Of a DNA stretch of 64,000 nucleotides, positions 19,187 to 28,411 are shown one piece after another (position 1 is the stretch's first letter; each line of letters opens with the position of its first letter). Made by a program: the position numbers and the translations under genes. The DNA is taken from positions 1 to 64,000 of the forward strand of contig NZ_JAOQJG010000005.1 of NCBI RefSeq assembly GCF_025567365.1. Reading direction: 5' to 3'. The notes beneath the pieces were generated by a model that searched no databases, was not told the DNA's origin, and was given only the letters and a program-made list of their open reading frames with translations. The DNA comes from Anaerostipes amylophilus (GTDB lineage Bacteria > Bacillota > Clostridia > Lachnospirales > Lachnospiraceae).

Positions 19187-19666
19187 TTATAAATCAATTT
19201 CTATTGTCTGTCCTTTTGGCACAAACTGACGGTATTTGACACCTGCCATGTCAAACATCTTCTTTGATGCTCTTGTCGCATCACTATCTGCGTATTTATC
19301 CTGCATATAGATAACTTCTTTCATACCACTCTGAATGATTGCTTTTGCACATTCATTACATGGGAATAATGTTACATAAACACGCGCACCATCAAGAGAA
19401 CCACCACCATAATTTAAAATAGCATTTAATTCTGCGTGGCAAACATAAAAATATTTGGTATGAAGAGGATCTCCTTCTCTCTCCCATGGCATATCATCAT
19501 CGTTACATCCTGTTGGCATTCCGTTATAACCGACAGATAAAATTTTATTATGATCATTCACAAGACATGCTCCCACCTGTGTGTGATCGTCTTTACTTCT
19601 CTGGGCAGATAAAATGGCAATTCCCATAAAATACTGGTCCCATGAAATATAATCTTTACGTTTCAT
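19187..19666 (-). CDS. Deoxycytidylate (dCMP) deaminase
   Basis: The 159-residue enzyme converts dCMP to dUMP for thymidylate synthesis. The zinc site CHAELNAIL with catalytic Glu and PCNECAK are clear, and the substrate loop contains GYNGMPTGCNDDDMPW. It is close to the ComEB group in length and motif order. AGGAATATACATT precedes the ATG. It starts 9 nt before tex, so the two may be co-transcribed. Confidence 0.9.
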   Translation of the reverse strand: MKRKDYISWDQYFMGIAILSAQRSKDDHTQVGACLVNDHNKILSVGYNGMPTGCNDDDMPWEREGDPLHTKYFYVCHAELNAILNYGGGSLDGARVYVTLFPCNECAKAIIQSGMKEVIYMQDKYADSDATRASKKMFDMAGVKYRQFVPKGQTIEIDL

Positions 19667-19753
19667 AATGTATATTCCTTTCTGAATCTATGTAGGTATA
19701 TTTTGTCATGTTTCTGCCATATCGTCAACTTCTGATTTGTAATAGTGTTTCAT

Positions 19754-19890
19754 GTATGAGATAGAAATAAGATAAGAACAAGTATTTATAATATATCGGT
19801 GGCAACGATTAGCAAAAAACGCTCTTAAAATCTGCGTGTTGCCACCGATATATTATAAATACTTGTTCTTATCTTATTTCTATCTCATAC
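19754..19890. repeat. 53-bp perfect inverted repeat with 31-nt loop
   Basis: Arms at 19754-19806 and 19838-19890 are perfectly complementary over 53 bp by direct comparison. They contain the GC-rich tip TCGGTGGCAAC/GTTGCCACCGA next to the loop. The loop starts GATTAGCAAAAAACGC. It lies in the 470-bp gap upstream of dCMP deaminase. The sequence differs from the type-A and type-B palindromes. It could be a small non-autonomous insertion or a very strong terminator. Confidence 0.85.
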
Positions 19891-19920
19891 AACGGAACGC
19901 TATTCAAATCACTACACAGT

Positions 19921-20137
19921 GTGTATGTTAAACGGTATTGGCTAATAAGTTTTGTGTTTGTTGACAGAAGATGAAAGGAACCTACGAACACCCACTAGTG
20001 GTTTCGATTGCGTAAATTATTTGAATATTATAAAAAGGGTTATCTGTCTGAGTCGAGCGAGAGCGCGTCGCAGACAGATAACCCTTTTTATAATATTCCA
20101 CCAATAACTTCCGTCATCAAACCAGCAAATTAAAATT
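19921..20137. mobile_element. Mosaic palindromic element, copy 4 (partial)
   Basis: This contains the module TGTATGTTAAACGGTATTGG (as in copy 2), CCACTAGTGGTTTCGAT, a type-A palindrome (20023-20098) and the end segment whose minus strand reads AATTTTAATTTGC...GAAGTTATTGG. The last base of that end repeat is also the last base of the lysC stop codon. The type-B palindrome and the 270-bp block are missing. Confidence 0.65.
20023..20098. repeat. Type-A palindrome (copy 4), likely lysC terminator
   Basis: Perfect 28-bp arms (20023-20050 and 20071-20098) enclose a 20-nt loop AGTCGAGCGAGAGCGCGTCG. The stem includes GGGTTATCTGTCTG and the flank is T-rich on both strands. It lies about 40 nt past the lysC stop codon, where a terminator is expected. 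Confidence 0.8.
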
Positions 20138-21339
20138 TAAGCCTCAAATTCCTCATGTGCTGCATTCATTGCTTTCACCATGTCTTCCTGGTTTACTAAC
20201 ACAGTCACACGAATCTCAGATGTTGAGATCATTCGGATATTCACATCTGCTTTGTATAATGCATTAAACATACGAGCTGCCATTCCATAGTGATTTAATA
20301 ATCCTTTTCCGATGATAGATACTTTGGCAACTTCCTTGCTTGCTTTGATTTCTTCATAATAGCTGTCTGGAAGGTAATCTTCTAATGCTTTTACTGCGAT
20401 ATCTAATTCTTCTTCTTTGACTGTGAAGGAGATATCTTTCTTGTCATTATGTCCTACTGACTGAAGGATCATATCTACATTTACATTTTTCTTTGCTAAT
20501 ACATTAAAAATCTTAAATGCCATACCTGGTGTATCTTCAATTCCCATAACTGCGATTCTTGCTGCATCGTCGTCTCCTGCTACACCGCTGATCTCATTCT
20601 GTTTTGATTTTACATTTTCTTTTACGACTGTTCCTTCTTCTGTTGTAAGACTTGATCTAACAACTAAAGCAACTCCGTGTTTCTTGGCAAGTTCTACAGA
20701 ACGGTTGTGAAGTACTCCGGCTCCAAGTGTTGCCATCTCTAACATCTCATCGTATGTGATCTCATCTAATTTCTTAGCATTTGGTACTTTTCTTGGGTCT
20801 GCTGTGTAAACTCCGTCTACGTCTGTGTAGATCTCACATGCGTCTGCATGTAGTGCTGCTGCAAGTGCTACAGCTGTTGTATCAGATCCACCACGTCCAA
20901 GTGTTGTGTAGTTATCGAACTGGTCAACTCCTTGGAATCCTGTAACGATAACGATCTTTCTCTGCTCTAATTCGTTCATGATACGATCTGTATCAATTCT
21001 CTTGATTCTTGCATTACTGTATACAGATGTTGTATGCATTGCTACCTGAAACGCATTTAAGGATACAGCTGGAACTCCAAGGGAATCCATTGCCATTGCC
21101 ATTAAAGATACAGAAGTCTGTTCTCCTGTTGTTAATAACATATCCATTTCTCTTCTGGATGGATTTGGATTGATCTCTTTTGCCTTTGCAATCAGTTCAT
21201 CTGTCATTTTACCCATTGCTGATAAAACTACGACAACGTCATTTCCCTTTTTATAGTCTTCAATACATCTTTTTGCTACGTTCATGATACGTTCTTTATT
21301 TCCTACAGAAGTACCACCAAATTTCTTAACTACTAGCAT
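20137..21339 (-). CDS. lysC: Aspartate kinase
   Basis: Aspartate kinase phosphorylates aspartate, the first step toward lysine, threonine and methionine. The 400-residue protein begins MLVVKKFGGTSVGNKERI, has TTGEQTSVSLMAMA and GRGGSDTTAVALAAAL in the catalytic domain, and two C-terminal ACT domains for feedback control (from about residue 265; VNVDMILQSVG, VSIIGKGLLNHYGMAARMF). AGGAGGCACAAG precedes the ATG. It follows the ACT regulator and a putative homoserine kinase in one operon. Confidence 0.95.
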   Translation of the reverse strand: MLVVKKFGGTSVGNKERIMNVAKRCIEDYKKGNDVVVVLSAMGKMTDELIAKAKEINPNPSRREMDMLLTTGEQTSVSLMAMAMDSLGVPAVSLNAFQVAMHTTSVYSNARIKRIDTDRIMNELEQRKIVIVTGFQGVDQFDNYTTLGRGGSDTTAVALAAALHADACEIYTDVDGVYTADPRKVPNAKKLDEITYDEMLEMATLGAGVLHNRSVELAKKHGVALVVRSSLTTEEGTVVKENVKSKQNEISGVAGDDDAARIAVMGIEDTPGMAFKIFNVLAKKNVNVDMILQSVGHNDKKDISFTVKEEELDIAVKALEDYLPDSYYEEIKASKEVAKVSIIGKGLLNHYGMAARMFNALYKADVNIRMISTSEIRVTVLVNQEDMVKAMNAAHEEFEA

Positions 21340-21364
21340 CTTGTGCCTCCTAAAATTATTTCTC

Positions 21365-22564
21365 TTATTTTTGTAATAACCGATTCATTAAATCATAAGC
21401 GTGGGAAATGACAAGTCCTGTCTTTCTCGCTGCTTCTTCGCTGTACTCTTCCTGACCTTCATAATCTTTTGTGCTGTCATAGATCATAAATGGTATCGGT
21501 TCTTTGGAATGGGTACGGATCGCAATTGGTGTCGGATGATCCGGTCCGATCAAAATTCTGAAATCCTCTCCAGCTTTCTCTAATTCTTCTTTGACAACCT
21601 TTACAACTTCCTTATCAAGATGTTCGATTGCTTTGATCTTATTCTCGAGACTTCCCTGATGCCCCATCTCATCAGGTGCCTCTACATGAATATAAGCGAA
21701 ATCGTCATTTTTTTCAAGTAGTGCTTCGACTGCTGCCATTGCTTTTCCATGATAATTCGTGTCAAGACCACCATTTGCCCCCTCAACATCAAGATTTCTC
21801 ATGTTCGCTCCGACTGCGATTCCTTTTAACAGATCAACTGCGGATACCATCGCTCCGTTCATTCCAGTCTTCTCTTTAAAATCATCCAGTGCCGGTTTCG
21901 TTCCTGCTCCCCAGAACCAGATGCTGTTTGCTTTGTTTAAACCTCTCTTGGCTCTTGCTTCATTGATCGGATGATGATCTAAGATATCAAAACTCTTCTT
22001 CATCATCTCTTTTAATTTCTCCTGTTTTGGGAGATACTGCCCGATCTTCTGTCCCAGAACATCATGTGGTGGTACAAGTTCAACCACTTCTCCATGATCC
22101 CAGATCGTTAAATGGCGATAGCTGACTCCAGGATAAAACTTATATTCATCATCTTCTAATTCTTTTCTCACAGCTTCAATCAGGATCGCTGCTTCTTCGG
22201 AAGTAATCTCTCCTGCACTGTGGTCGATGATCGTCTTATCTTCATAGTCTTCGTCTTCAGATACGGTTACAACGTTACATCGAAGTGCAATATCTGTATC
22301 TTTCATATCAACACCGATACTTAACGCTTCCAGTGGTGATCTTCCAGAATAGTAAACCTGTGGATCATAACCTAACATAGAAAGGTTCGCCACATCACTT
22401 CCTGCTGGTAAATTGGATGGTACGGTGTATGCAATTCCCTGTTCGGAAACTTTCGCCATCTCATCCATCACTGGTTTATCTGCTAACTGCAGTGGTGTCT
22501 TTCCACCTGCTGCTTCGATCGGCTCATCGGCCATTCCATCTCCTAAAACGATAACATATTTCAT
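21365..22564 (-). CDS. PGM-like phosphotransferase, probable alternative homoserine kinase (ApgM family)
   Basis: The protein belongs to the alkaline-phosphatase-fold family of cofactor-independent phosphoglycerate mutases of archaeal type (MKYVIVLGDGMADEP at the start, PAGSDVANLSMLGYDP, HVEAPDEMGHQG). One branch is described as a proposed homoserine kinase found next to threonine genes. The position just before lysC favours that role, but mutase activity cannot be excluded. Starting at ATG 22564 gives 399 residues, with GGAGGGCAGA as ribosome binding site; the longer frame adds 17 unrelated residues. Confidence 0.82.
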   Translation of the reverse strand: MKYVIVLGDGMADEPIEAAGGKTPLQLADKPVMDEMAKVSEQGIAYTVPSNLPAGSDVANLSMLGYDPQVYYSGRSPLEALSIGVDMKDTDIALRCNVVTVSEDEDYEDKTIIDHSAGEITSEEAAILIEAVRKELEDDEYKFYPGVSYRHLTIWDHGEVVELVPPHDVLGQKIGQYLPKQEKLKEMMKKSFDILDHHPINEARAKRGLNKANSIWFWGAGTKPALDDFKEKTGMNGAMVSAVDLLKGIAVGANMRNLDVEGANGGLDTNYHGKAMAAVEALLEKNDDFAYIHVEAPDEMGHQGSLENKIKAIEHLDKEVVKVVKEELEKAGEDFRILIGPDHPTPIAIRTHSKEPIPFMIYDSTKDYEGQEEYSEEAARKTGLVISHAYDLMNRLLQK

Positions 22565-22601
22565 TCTGCCCTCCAAAAATGTGTCATGTATATTTATACA
22601 T

Positions 22602-23042
22602 CTATTCCATTGCAATCACTTTTACATAAGATACATCTTCTATCTTCTCAACATCCTGGATCATTGCCGAGACATCCGTCTGGCTGTCTTCGATATCAAC
22701 GCTGACTGTTAAAAGTCCCTTTCCATTGATCGGGATACTCTGATGAATTGTCAGGATGTTTACCTTATAAAGTGCAAAAATGTTAAGGATCGAGGCCATA
22801 ACGCCCGGCTGGTCATCAACTTCGATCACAAATGTGATACTTCGGCCTTTCTTACCAGCATAAAATGGGAAGATATCATCCTTGTACTTGTAATAAGAGC
22901 TTCTGCTGATTCCAACCTTCTCTGTGGCTTCTAATACAGAAACTGCTTTCTTGGAATCTAACAGTTTCTGGACCTCTAAGACCTTTAATAACACTTCTGG
23001 AACTGCTTTCTTTTTAATTACATAATAGTTTGTTTCTTTCAT
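22602..23042 (-). CDS. ACT domain-containing regulatory protein (PheB/UPF0735 type)
   Basis: The 146-residue protein has an N-terminal helix-turn-helix-like part (VLEATEKVGISRSSYYKYKDDIFPF, described here in pieces) and a C-terminal ACT domain (FVIEVDDQPGVMASILNIFA, then LTVSVDIEDSQ). ACT domains bind amino acids; members of this family cluster with aspartate-family genes. Inference: it is an amino-acid-responsive regulator for the genes that follow. AAAAGGAACGAAAC precedes the ATG. The promoter is at 23091-23119. Confidence 0.88.
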   Translation of the reverse strand: MKETNYYVIKKKAVPEVLLKVLEVQKLLDSKKAVSVLEATEKVGISRSSYYKYKDDIFPFYAGKKGRSITFVIEVDDQPGVMASILNIFALYKVNILTIHQSIPINGKGLLTVSVDIEDSQTDVSAMIQDVEKIEDVSYVKVIAME

Positions 23043-23090
23043 GTTTCGTTCCTTTTGTTCTTCTGTGGTGTACAGTTGTCTTTGTGCAAA

Positions 23091-23119
23091 ATACTACCAC
23101 AGATATTTTTAGGATGCAA
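23091..23119 (-). promoter_or_regulatory. Promoter of the ACT/kinase/lysC operon
   Basis: On the minus strand TTGCAT (23114-23119), a 17-nt spacer and TAGTAT (23091-23096) lie about 50 nt before the ACT gene. TGTGG directly before the -10 may add an extended element. Confidence 0.6.
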
Positions 23120-23147
23120 TAGAAAATTGAGTTTTAAAATAAATACA

Positions 23148-23783
23148 TTACTTAATTGGAAGTTTTTCTAAAGAATACACTGGTTCTGGTTTTGTGATAT
23201 TACACTCGATCCATGCCTTATCTGATGCAAAAAAATCACGAAATTTTTCATAAATTTCTTTTTTGTACTGATGTTTGTCAATACCCATACAATACCCATT
23301 CATTCCAAGCTTGCTGATCAGATAACCCGTTCTTTTAAAGTATTTTTGCTGTGTGCATACAATAAATCTCTTATTTGGAAATGCTTCTTTGCAACGATAG
23401 ATCGTTGAATAGGTATCAAGTCCTCCATCATCGATCAAAATATCTTCTTCGGCTACATTACGATTTGTCAAAAATATTTTTCCTGTCTTATTTTCTCTTG
23501 CTGCACCGGATAAGATGATCTTCGGTACTTTCTTTTCCTGATATAATCTTAATGCACCATTTAAGCGGTCTTCTAGTGCATACGATGGTTTCCCACTTTT
23601 GTATACAAGACACCCTGGCACGATCACATAGTCCACTTCTTTGATCTTCTCTGTATGATCTACAGAATATGTCTGGCATTTTGCCGTCTTTAATTGTACA
23701 TTGCAATATATCGTAAATAGTAAACCTACGATTCCAAGTGATACTCCCATCGCAATCATTGCTTTCATTATTTTTCCTGCCAT
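23148..23783 (-). CDS. SanA/YdcF-family (DUF218) membrane-anchored protein
   Basis: One N-terminal membrane segment (about residues 8-28) anchors a DUF218-like domain. VDYVIVPGCLVYKSGKPS, EDRLNGALRLYQEKKVPKII and LSGAARENK are typical of SanA/YdcF proteins. E. coli SanA is linked to envelope barrier function; the biochemical activity of the family is unresolved. The 211-residue length is normal. GGGTGAGGAT precedes the ATG. It lies between prfB and the ACT operon without obvious functional links. Confidence 0.85.
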   Translation of the reverse strand: MAGKIMKAMIAMGVSLGIVGLLFTIYCNVQLKTAKCQTYSVDHTEKIKEVDYVIVPGCLVYKSGKPSYALEDRLNGALRLYQEKKVPKIILSGAARENKTGKIFLTNRNVAEEDILIDDGGLDTYSTIYRCKEAFPNKRFIVCTQQKYFKRTGYLISKLGMNGYCMGIDKHQYKKEIYEKFRDFFASDKAWIECNITKPEPVYSLEKLPIK

Positions 23784-23824
23784 ATCCTCACCCTTTTGTT
23801 TTTTTAATCTTATATGGTTTTTAT

Positions 23825-24946
23825 TTAATTTTCTTCTTGTTTACGGTTATTGTTCCACGCAAGATAAGCATTCATAAATCCATCCAGATCCCCATCTAAT
23901 ACTGCACTCGGATTTCCACTTTCAAAATTTGTTCTGTGGTCTTTTACCATGGTGTATGGCTGCAGTACATAAGATCTGATCTGGTTGCCCCATCCGTTAT
24001 CTCCAACATCTCCACGGATGTCTGATAGTTTCTCCAAATGCTGCTGCTGTTTTAACAGATATAACTTTGTCTTTAACATCTTCATCGCCTGATCTTTGTT
24101 CTTGTGCTGTGATCGCTCATTCTGGCACTGTACAACGATTCCTGTTGGTAAATGAGTAATACGGATTGCTGAATCTGTCTTATTGATATGCTGTCCACCA
24201 GCTCCACTCGCACGATATGTGTCGATTCGGATATCTTCATCTGCAATCTCAACTTCGATATCATCTTTAATATCTGGCATGACATCACAGGATGCAAATG
24301 ATGTTTGTCGCTTTCCTGCTGCGTTGAATGGCGAAATTCGGACAAGACGGTGAACACCTTTCTCTGATCTCAAATATCCATAAGCATTCATCCCTGAAAT
24401 CTTCACTGTGACAGATTTGATTCCTGCTTCATCTCCGTCAAGATAGTCTAAAACTTCCGTTCCATAACCTTTCTTGTATGCCCATCTTGTAAACATACGG
24501 TAAAGCATTCCTGCCCAGTCACAAGATTCTGTTCCACCTGCCCCGGCATGTAACGTAAGAATTGCATCGTCCTTATCATATTCACCGGTTAACAGCGTTG
24601 AAATGCGTAATTCTTCATATTTTGTCTCAAATTCATCCATCAATGCCGTTGCTTCTTCGATCAGATCTGTATCCTCATCTTCCTGTGCCATATCGATCAA
24701 TGTCTCGATATCTTCATATTTTGTTTTCAGATCATCATATTCTTCCACAACACTTTTTAAGCTTTTGACTTCTTTCATAACATTCTGGGATTCCTCGACA
24801 TTATCCCAGAATCCTGGTTCTTCCATATTCAGTTCTAACTGATCGATTCTCTCTTTTTTTGCTTCTAACGCAAGGGAACCACTAAGATCTTCTAGTGGTT
24901 CCTGAAAAGAGTTTAATTTATATTGTAATTGTTCTGCTTCAATCAT
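23825..24946 (-). CDS. prfB: Peptide chain release factor 2, no programmed frameshift
   Basis: RF2 releases peptides at UGA and UAA. The 373-residue protein has the GGQ loop (RASGAGGQHINKTDSA) and recognises stop codons through the preceding superfamily domain. In many bacteria prfB has an in-frame UGA near codon 25 requiring a +1 frameshift. Here the frame is open there (GSLALEAKKERI), so the autoregulatory shift is absent. GGAGTTGTTTGTAA precedes the ATG, directly behind secA. Confidence 0.95.
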   Translation of the reverse strand: MIEAEQLQYKLNSFQEPLEDLSGSLALEAKKERIDQLELNMEEPGFWDNVEESQNVMKEVKSLKSVVEEYDDLKTKYEDIETLIDMAQEDEDTDLIEEATALMDEFETKYEELRISTLLTGEYDKDDAILTLHAGAGGTESCDWAGMLYRMFTRWAYKKGYGTEVLDYLDGDEAGIKSVTVKISGMNAYGYLRSEKGVHRLVRISPFNAAGKRQTSFASCDVMPDIKDDIEVEIADEDIRIDTYRASGAGGQHINKTDSAIRITHLPTGIVVQCQNERSQHKNKDQAMKMLKTKLYLLKQQQHLEKLSDIRGDVGDNGWGNQIRSYVLQPYTMVKDHRTNFESGNPSAVLDGDLDGFMNAYLAWNNNRKQEEN

Positions 24947-24960
24947 TTACAAACAACTCC

Positions 24961-27531
24961 TTATTTATTTCTTCCGCAGCAGTTCTTATATTTCTTACCA
25001 CTTCCACATGGGCAAGGATCATTTCTGCCGATTTTAGCTCCTTTTCTAACATAAGGCTTCTTCTCAACTTCAGCATCTTTGTTTGTTCCTGTGATCTTTG
25101 GAGCTTCTTCTTTCTCAATCTTCTGCTCAACCTGTACATGGAACAATGCACCTGTTGTTTCTTCCTGAATTGCCTTTGTCATCTCATTGAACATCTCAAA
25201 TCCAGCCATACGGTATTCAACAACTGGGTCTCTCTGTCCATATGCCTGAAGTCCGATTCCTTCACGTAACTGATCCATATCATCGATATGATCCATCCAC
25301 TTGCGGTCGATAACTTTCAGTAAGATGATACGCTCAATCTCACGAAGATCGAAATCTTCAAATTCTTTTTCTTTCTGTTCATATAATGCAACAGTTTCTT
25401 CCTGTAATCTTGCTACTAGATCATCAACTCTTCCAGAAGATTTCTCTGCATCTGTTAATACGATCTTATTTAAAGGAACAATTGGAAGCAACTCTGCATT
25501 CAGTGCTGCAAGATCCCATTCTTCTGGTGGAAGTTCATCACTGATCACCTGATATACATGGTTTGCAACTGTTTCTTTCATCATATTTAAAACAGATTCT
25601 TTCATGTCATCTCCATCAAGAACACGACGACGTTCTTTGTACATGACTTCTCTCTGTTCATTATTAACTCTATCATAGTCTAACAGATTCTTACGAATAC
25701 CGAAGTTGTTATTCTCGATCTTCTTCTGTGCTTTTTCAATTGTCTTGCTGATCGTCTTATGCTGGATTTCTTCTCCTTCTGGAATTCCTAGTGCATTGTA
25801 TATGCTGATCATTCTTTCAGATCCAAATAATCTCATCAGATCATCTTCCAGAGATAAATAGAACTTAGATTCACCTGGATCTCCCTGACGTCCGGCACGA
25901 CCACGCAACTGATTATCGATACGTCTGGATTCATGACGTTCTGTACCAATGATCTTTAATCCACCAAGTTCAGCAACTCCATCTTCAAGCACGATGTCAG
26001 TACCACGACCAGCCATGTTTGTAGCGATCGTTACAGCACCGATCTCACCTGCATGAGAAATGATCTCTGCTTCTTTTTCATGGAATTTCGCATTCAATAC
26101 GTTATGTTTGATGCCACGTTTCTTAAGCATTGCGCTTAATTCTTCGGACATCTCAATTGTGATCGTACCAACTAAGACTGGCTGTCCTTTTTCATGTGAT
26201 TTGATGATGTCTTCGACAACAGCATTCATCTTCTCACGTTTTGTCTTATAGATCGCATCGTCATGATCGATTCTCTGGACAGGTTTGTTTGTTGGAATTA
26301 CAACAACGTCCATTCCGTAAATTTCACGGAATTCCTGTTCTTCTGTAAGCGCAGTACCTGTCATACCTGCTTTCTTATCATATTTATTGAAGAAGTTCTG
26401 GAATGTGATCGTTGCAAGAGTCTTGGATTCTCTCTTAACTTTTACATTTTCCTTCGCTTCGATTGCCTGATGCAGGCCGTCTGAATAACGTCTACCTGGC
26501 ATGATACGTCCTGTAAATTCATCGACGATCAGTACTTCATCATCTTTTACGACATAGTCTTTGTCTTTAAACATTAAGTTATGTGCACGAAGTGCTAAGA
26601 TGATATTATGCTGGATCGCAAGATTTTCTGGATCTGCAAGATTCTCAATATGGAAGAATTTCTCAACTTTCTTCACACCTTCTGCAGTCAGCATGATCTG
26701 TTTGTCTTTTTCATTGACAAGGAAATCTCCGTCTTCTTCGATATCCTCATTCATTAAAATATCCATCTTAGATAACTCACCGTCAGAACTTCCTCGTTCC
26801 ATCTGGCGTGCTAAGATATCACATGCACGGTATAATTCTGTAGACTTTCCACTCTCACCGGAAATGATCAGTGGTGTTCTCGCCTCATCGATCAATACGG
26901 AATCGACCTCATCGACAATCGCATAATGAAGATCTCTCTGTACCAGATCTTCTTTCTCGATGACCATGTTATCTCTTAAGTAGTCAAATCCTAATTCATT
27001 GTTTGTAATATAAGTAATATCACAGTTATAAGCTTCACGACGTTCATCGTTCTCCATATCATTTGTAACGACACCAACGGTTAATCCAAGGAAGTTATGA
27101 ACTTTTCCCATCCACTCCGCATCACGGGTAGCCAGATAATCGTTGACTGTTACAATGTGAACACCTTTTCCTTCTAATGCATTTAAATATGCAGGTAAAG
27201 TAGACACTAAAGTTTTACCTTCACCAGTTCTCATCTCAGCGATACGTCCCTGATGCAGGATGATACCACCGATCAGCTGAACACGATAATGTTTTAATCC
27301 GATCGCACGGCTACTGGCTTCTCTTACTGTTGCGTATGCTTCTGGTAACAGATCGTCTAATGTCTCTCCATTTGCAAGTCTTTCTTTAAATTCAACGGTC
27401 TTATGTCTTAATTCTTCATCAGATAGCTGCTGCATGGATGCATCCAGTGCCTCGATCTTATCAACTGTCTTGCTGATTCGTTTCAGTTCTTTATCACTGT
27501 GAGAACCAAATACTTTATCAAATAAACCCAT
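24961..27531 (-). CDS. secA: Preprotein translocase ATPase SecA
   Basis: SecA drives post-translational export through SecYEG. The 856-residue protein has Walker A MRTGEGKT near residue 100, the DEVDSVLIDEARTPLI DEAD-like region, the GRGTDIVL and GRAGRQGDPG helicase motifs, and a C-terminal zinc SEC-C domain (DPCPCGSGKKYKNCCG). It is complete and at full length. CTTAGGAGATTAATTT precedes the ATG. It lies immediately before prfB, a common order. Confidence 0.97.
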   Translation of the reverse strand: MGLFDKVFGSHSDKELKRISKTVDKIEALDASMQQLSDEELRHKTVEFKERLANGETLDDLLPEAYATVREASSRAIGLKHYRVQLIGGIILHQGRIAEMRTGEGKTLVSTLPAYLNALEGKGVHIVTVNDYLATRDAEWMGKVHNFLGLTVGVVTNDMENDERREAYNCDITYITNNELGFDYLRDNMVIEKEDLVQRDLHYAIVDEVDSVLIDEARTPLIISGESGKSTELYRACDILARQMERGSSDGELSKMDILMNEDIEEDGDFLVNEKDKQIMLTAEGVKKVEKFFHIENLADPENLAIQHNIILALRAHNLMFKDKDYVVKDDEVLIVDEFTGRIMPGRRYSDGLHQAIEAKENVKVKRESKTLATITFQNFFNKYDKKAGMTGTALTEEQEFREIYGMDVVVIPTNKPVQRIDHDDAIYKTKREKMNAVVEDIIKSHEKGQPVLVGTITIEMSEELSAMLKKRGIKHNVLNAKFHEKEAEIISHAGEIGAVTIATNMAGRGTDIVLEDGVAELGGLKIIGTERHESRRIDNQLRGRAGRQGDPGESKFYLSLEDDLMRLFGSERMISIYNALGIPEGEEIQHKTISKTIEKAQKKIENNNFGIRKNLLDYDRVNNEQREVMYKERRRVLDGDDMKESVLNMMKETVANHVYQVISDELPPEEWDLAALNAELLPIVPLNKIVLTDAEKSSGRVDDLVARLQEETVALYEQKEKEFEDFDLREIERIILLKVIDRKWMDHIDDMDQLREGIGLQAYGQRDPVVEYRMAGFEMFNEMTKAIQEETTGALFHVQVEQKIEKEEAPKITGTNKDAEVEKKPYVRKGAKIGRNDPCPCGSGKKYKNCCGRNK

Positions 27532-27721
27532 AAATTAATCTCCTAAGTTTCTTTTTACATTTACTATATCCCCGATTCTTCTGCCTGTCTTCGATGACAT
27601 CAGGGTAGACTTATATCAATTATATAATCTTTGTTATTGTAACACTTAACATTATAAGGTGCAAGTTAACTAATTGTAAAAATTATCAATAAAATATAAA
27701 CTTTTTATAATTTTATGCATG

Positions 27722-27752
27722 AAAAAGGAGATCCTTATCATTAAGGATCTCC
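27722..27752 (-). terminator. Intrinsic terminator of hpf
   Basis: An 11-bp perfect stem GGAGATCCTTA/TAAGGATCTCC with a 4-nt loop is followed on the minus strand by TTTTTC, 17 nt after the hpf stop codon. Confidence 0.9.
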
Positions 27753-27768
27753 TCTATCTTCCGATCTT

Positions 27769-28299
27769 CTAAAATTCAGGTTCGATCAGTCCGTATGTAT
27801 TTCCTTTTCTCTTATATACAACATTGACTTCAAATGTATCAGCATTGCGGAATACAAAGAAATCATGTCCTAATAATTCCATCTGTACACAAGCTTCTTC
27901 TACATCCATTGGTTTGATGGCGAACTTCTTGCTTCGGATGATTCTGATCTCATCATCTTCCACTTCATCTTCTTGCTCCATAAATTCCTGTTTGAAGCTT
28001 GTTCCATCATGTTTCTGATTCATAAGTCTTGTTTTATATCTGCGAATCTGGCGTTCAATGACATCAACAACCAGATCAATAGATACATACATGTCTTCAC
28101 TGCCTTCTTCAGCACGGATAATGTGCCCTTTCATAGGAATGGTAACTTCTATCTTCTGTCTTCCCTTCTGAACACTTAACGTTACGTTTACGACTGTATC
28201 ATCTACAAGATATTTGTCGAGACGTCCGAGTTTCTCTTCGATTGCTGCTTTGATACTTTCTGTAACTTCAATGTTCTTTCCACTAATAATGAATTTCAT
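27769..28299 (-). CDS. hpf: Ribosome hibernation promoting factor, long form
   Basis: Long HPF dimerises 70S ribosomes into inactive 100S particles in stationary phase. The N-terminal S30AE domain (MKFIISGKNIEVTESIKAAI) binds the decoding site; the C-terminal domain (KKFAIKPMDVEEACVQMELL, then HDFFVFRNADT) makes the dimer. The ATG at 28299 with GGAG upstream gives 176 residues, as usual; an upstream ATG would add 11 non-homologous residues. Its upstream region contains a DnaA-box-like cluster. Confidence 0.95.
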   Translation of the reverse strand: MKFIISGKNIEVTESIKAAIEEKLGRLDKYLVDDTVVNVTLSVQKGRQKIEVTIPMKGHIIRAEEGSEDMYVSIDLVVDVIERQIRRYKTRLMNQKHDGTSFKQEFMEQEDEVEDDEIRIIRSKKFAIKPMDVEEACVQMELLGHDFFVFRNADTFEVNVVYKRKGNTYGLIEPEF

Positions 28300-28411
28300 G
28301 GCTCCCATCTCCTTTACCTTTTTTGTATGCATTCATTATAACATATAATTCTTCTTAAGAAAACAAAATCTTTTTATAAATAGTGAACAAAACATATGTT
28401 TCTTTTTCGAG

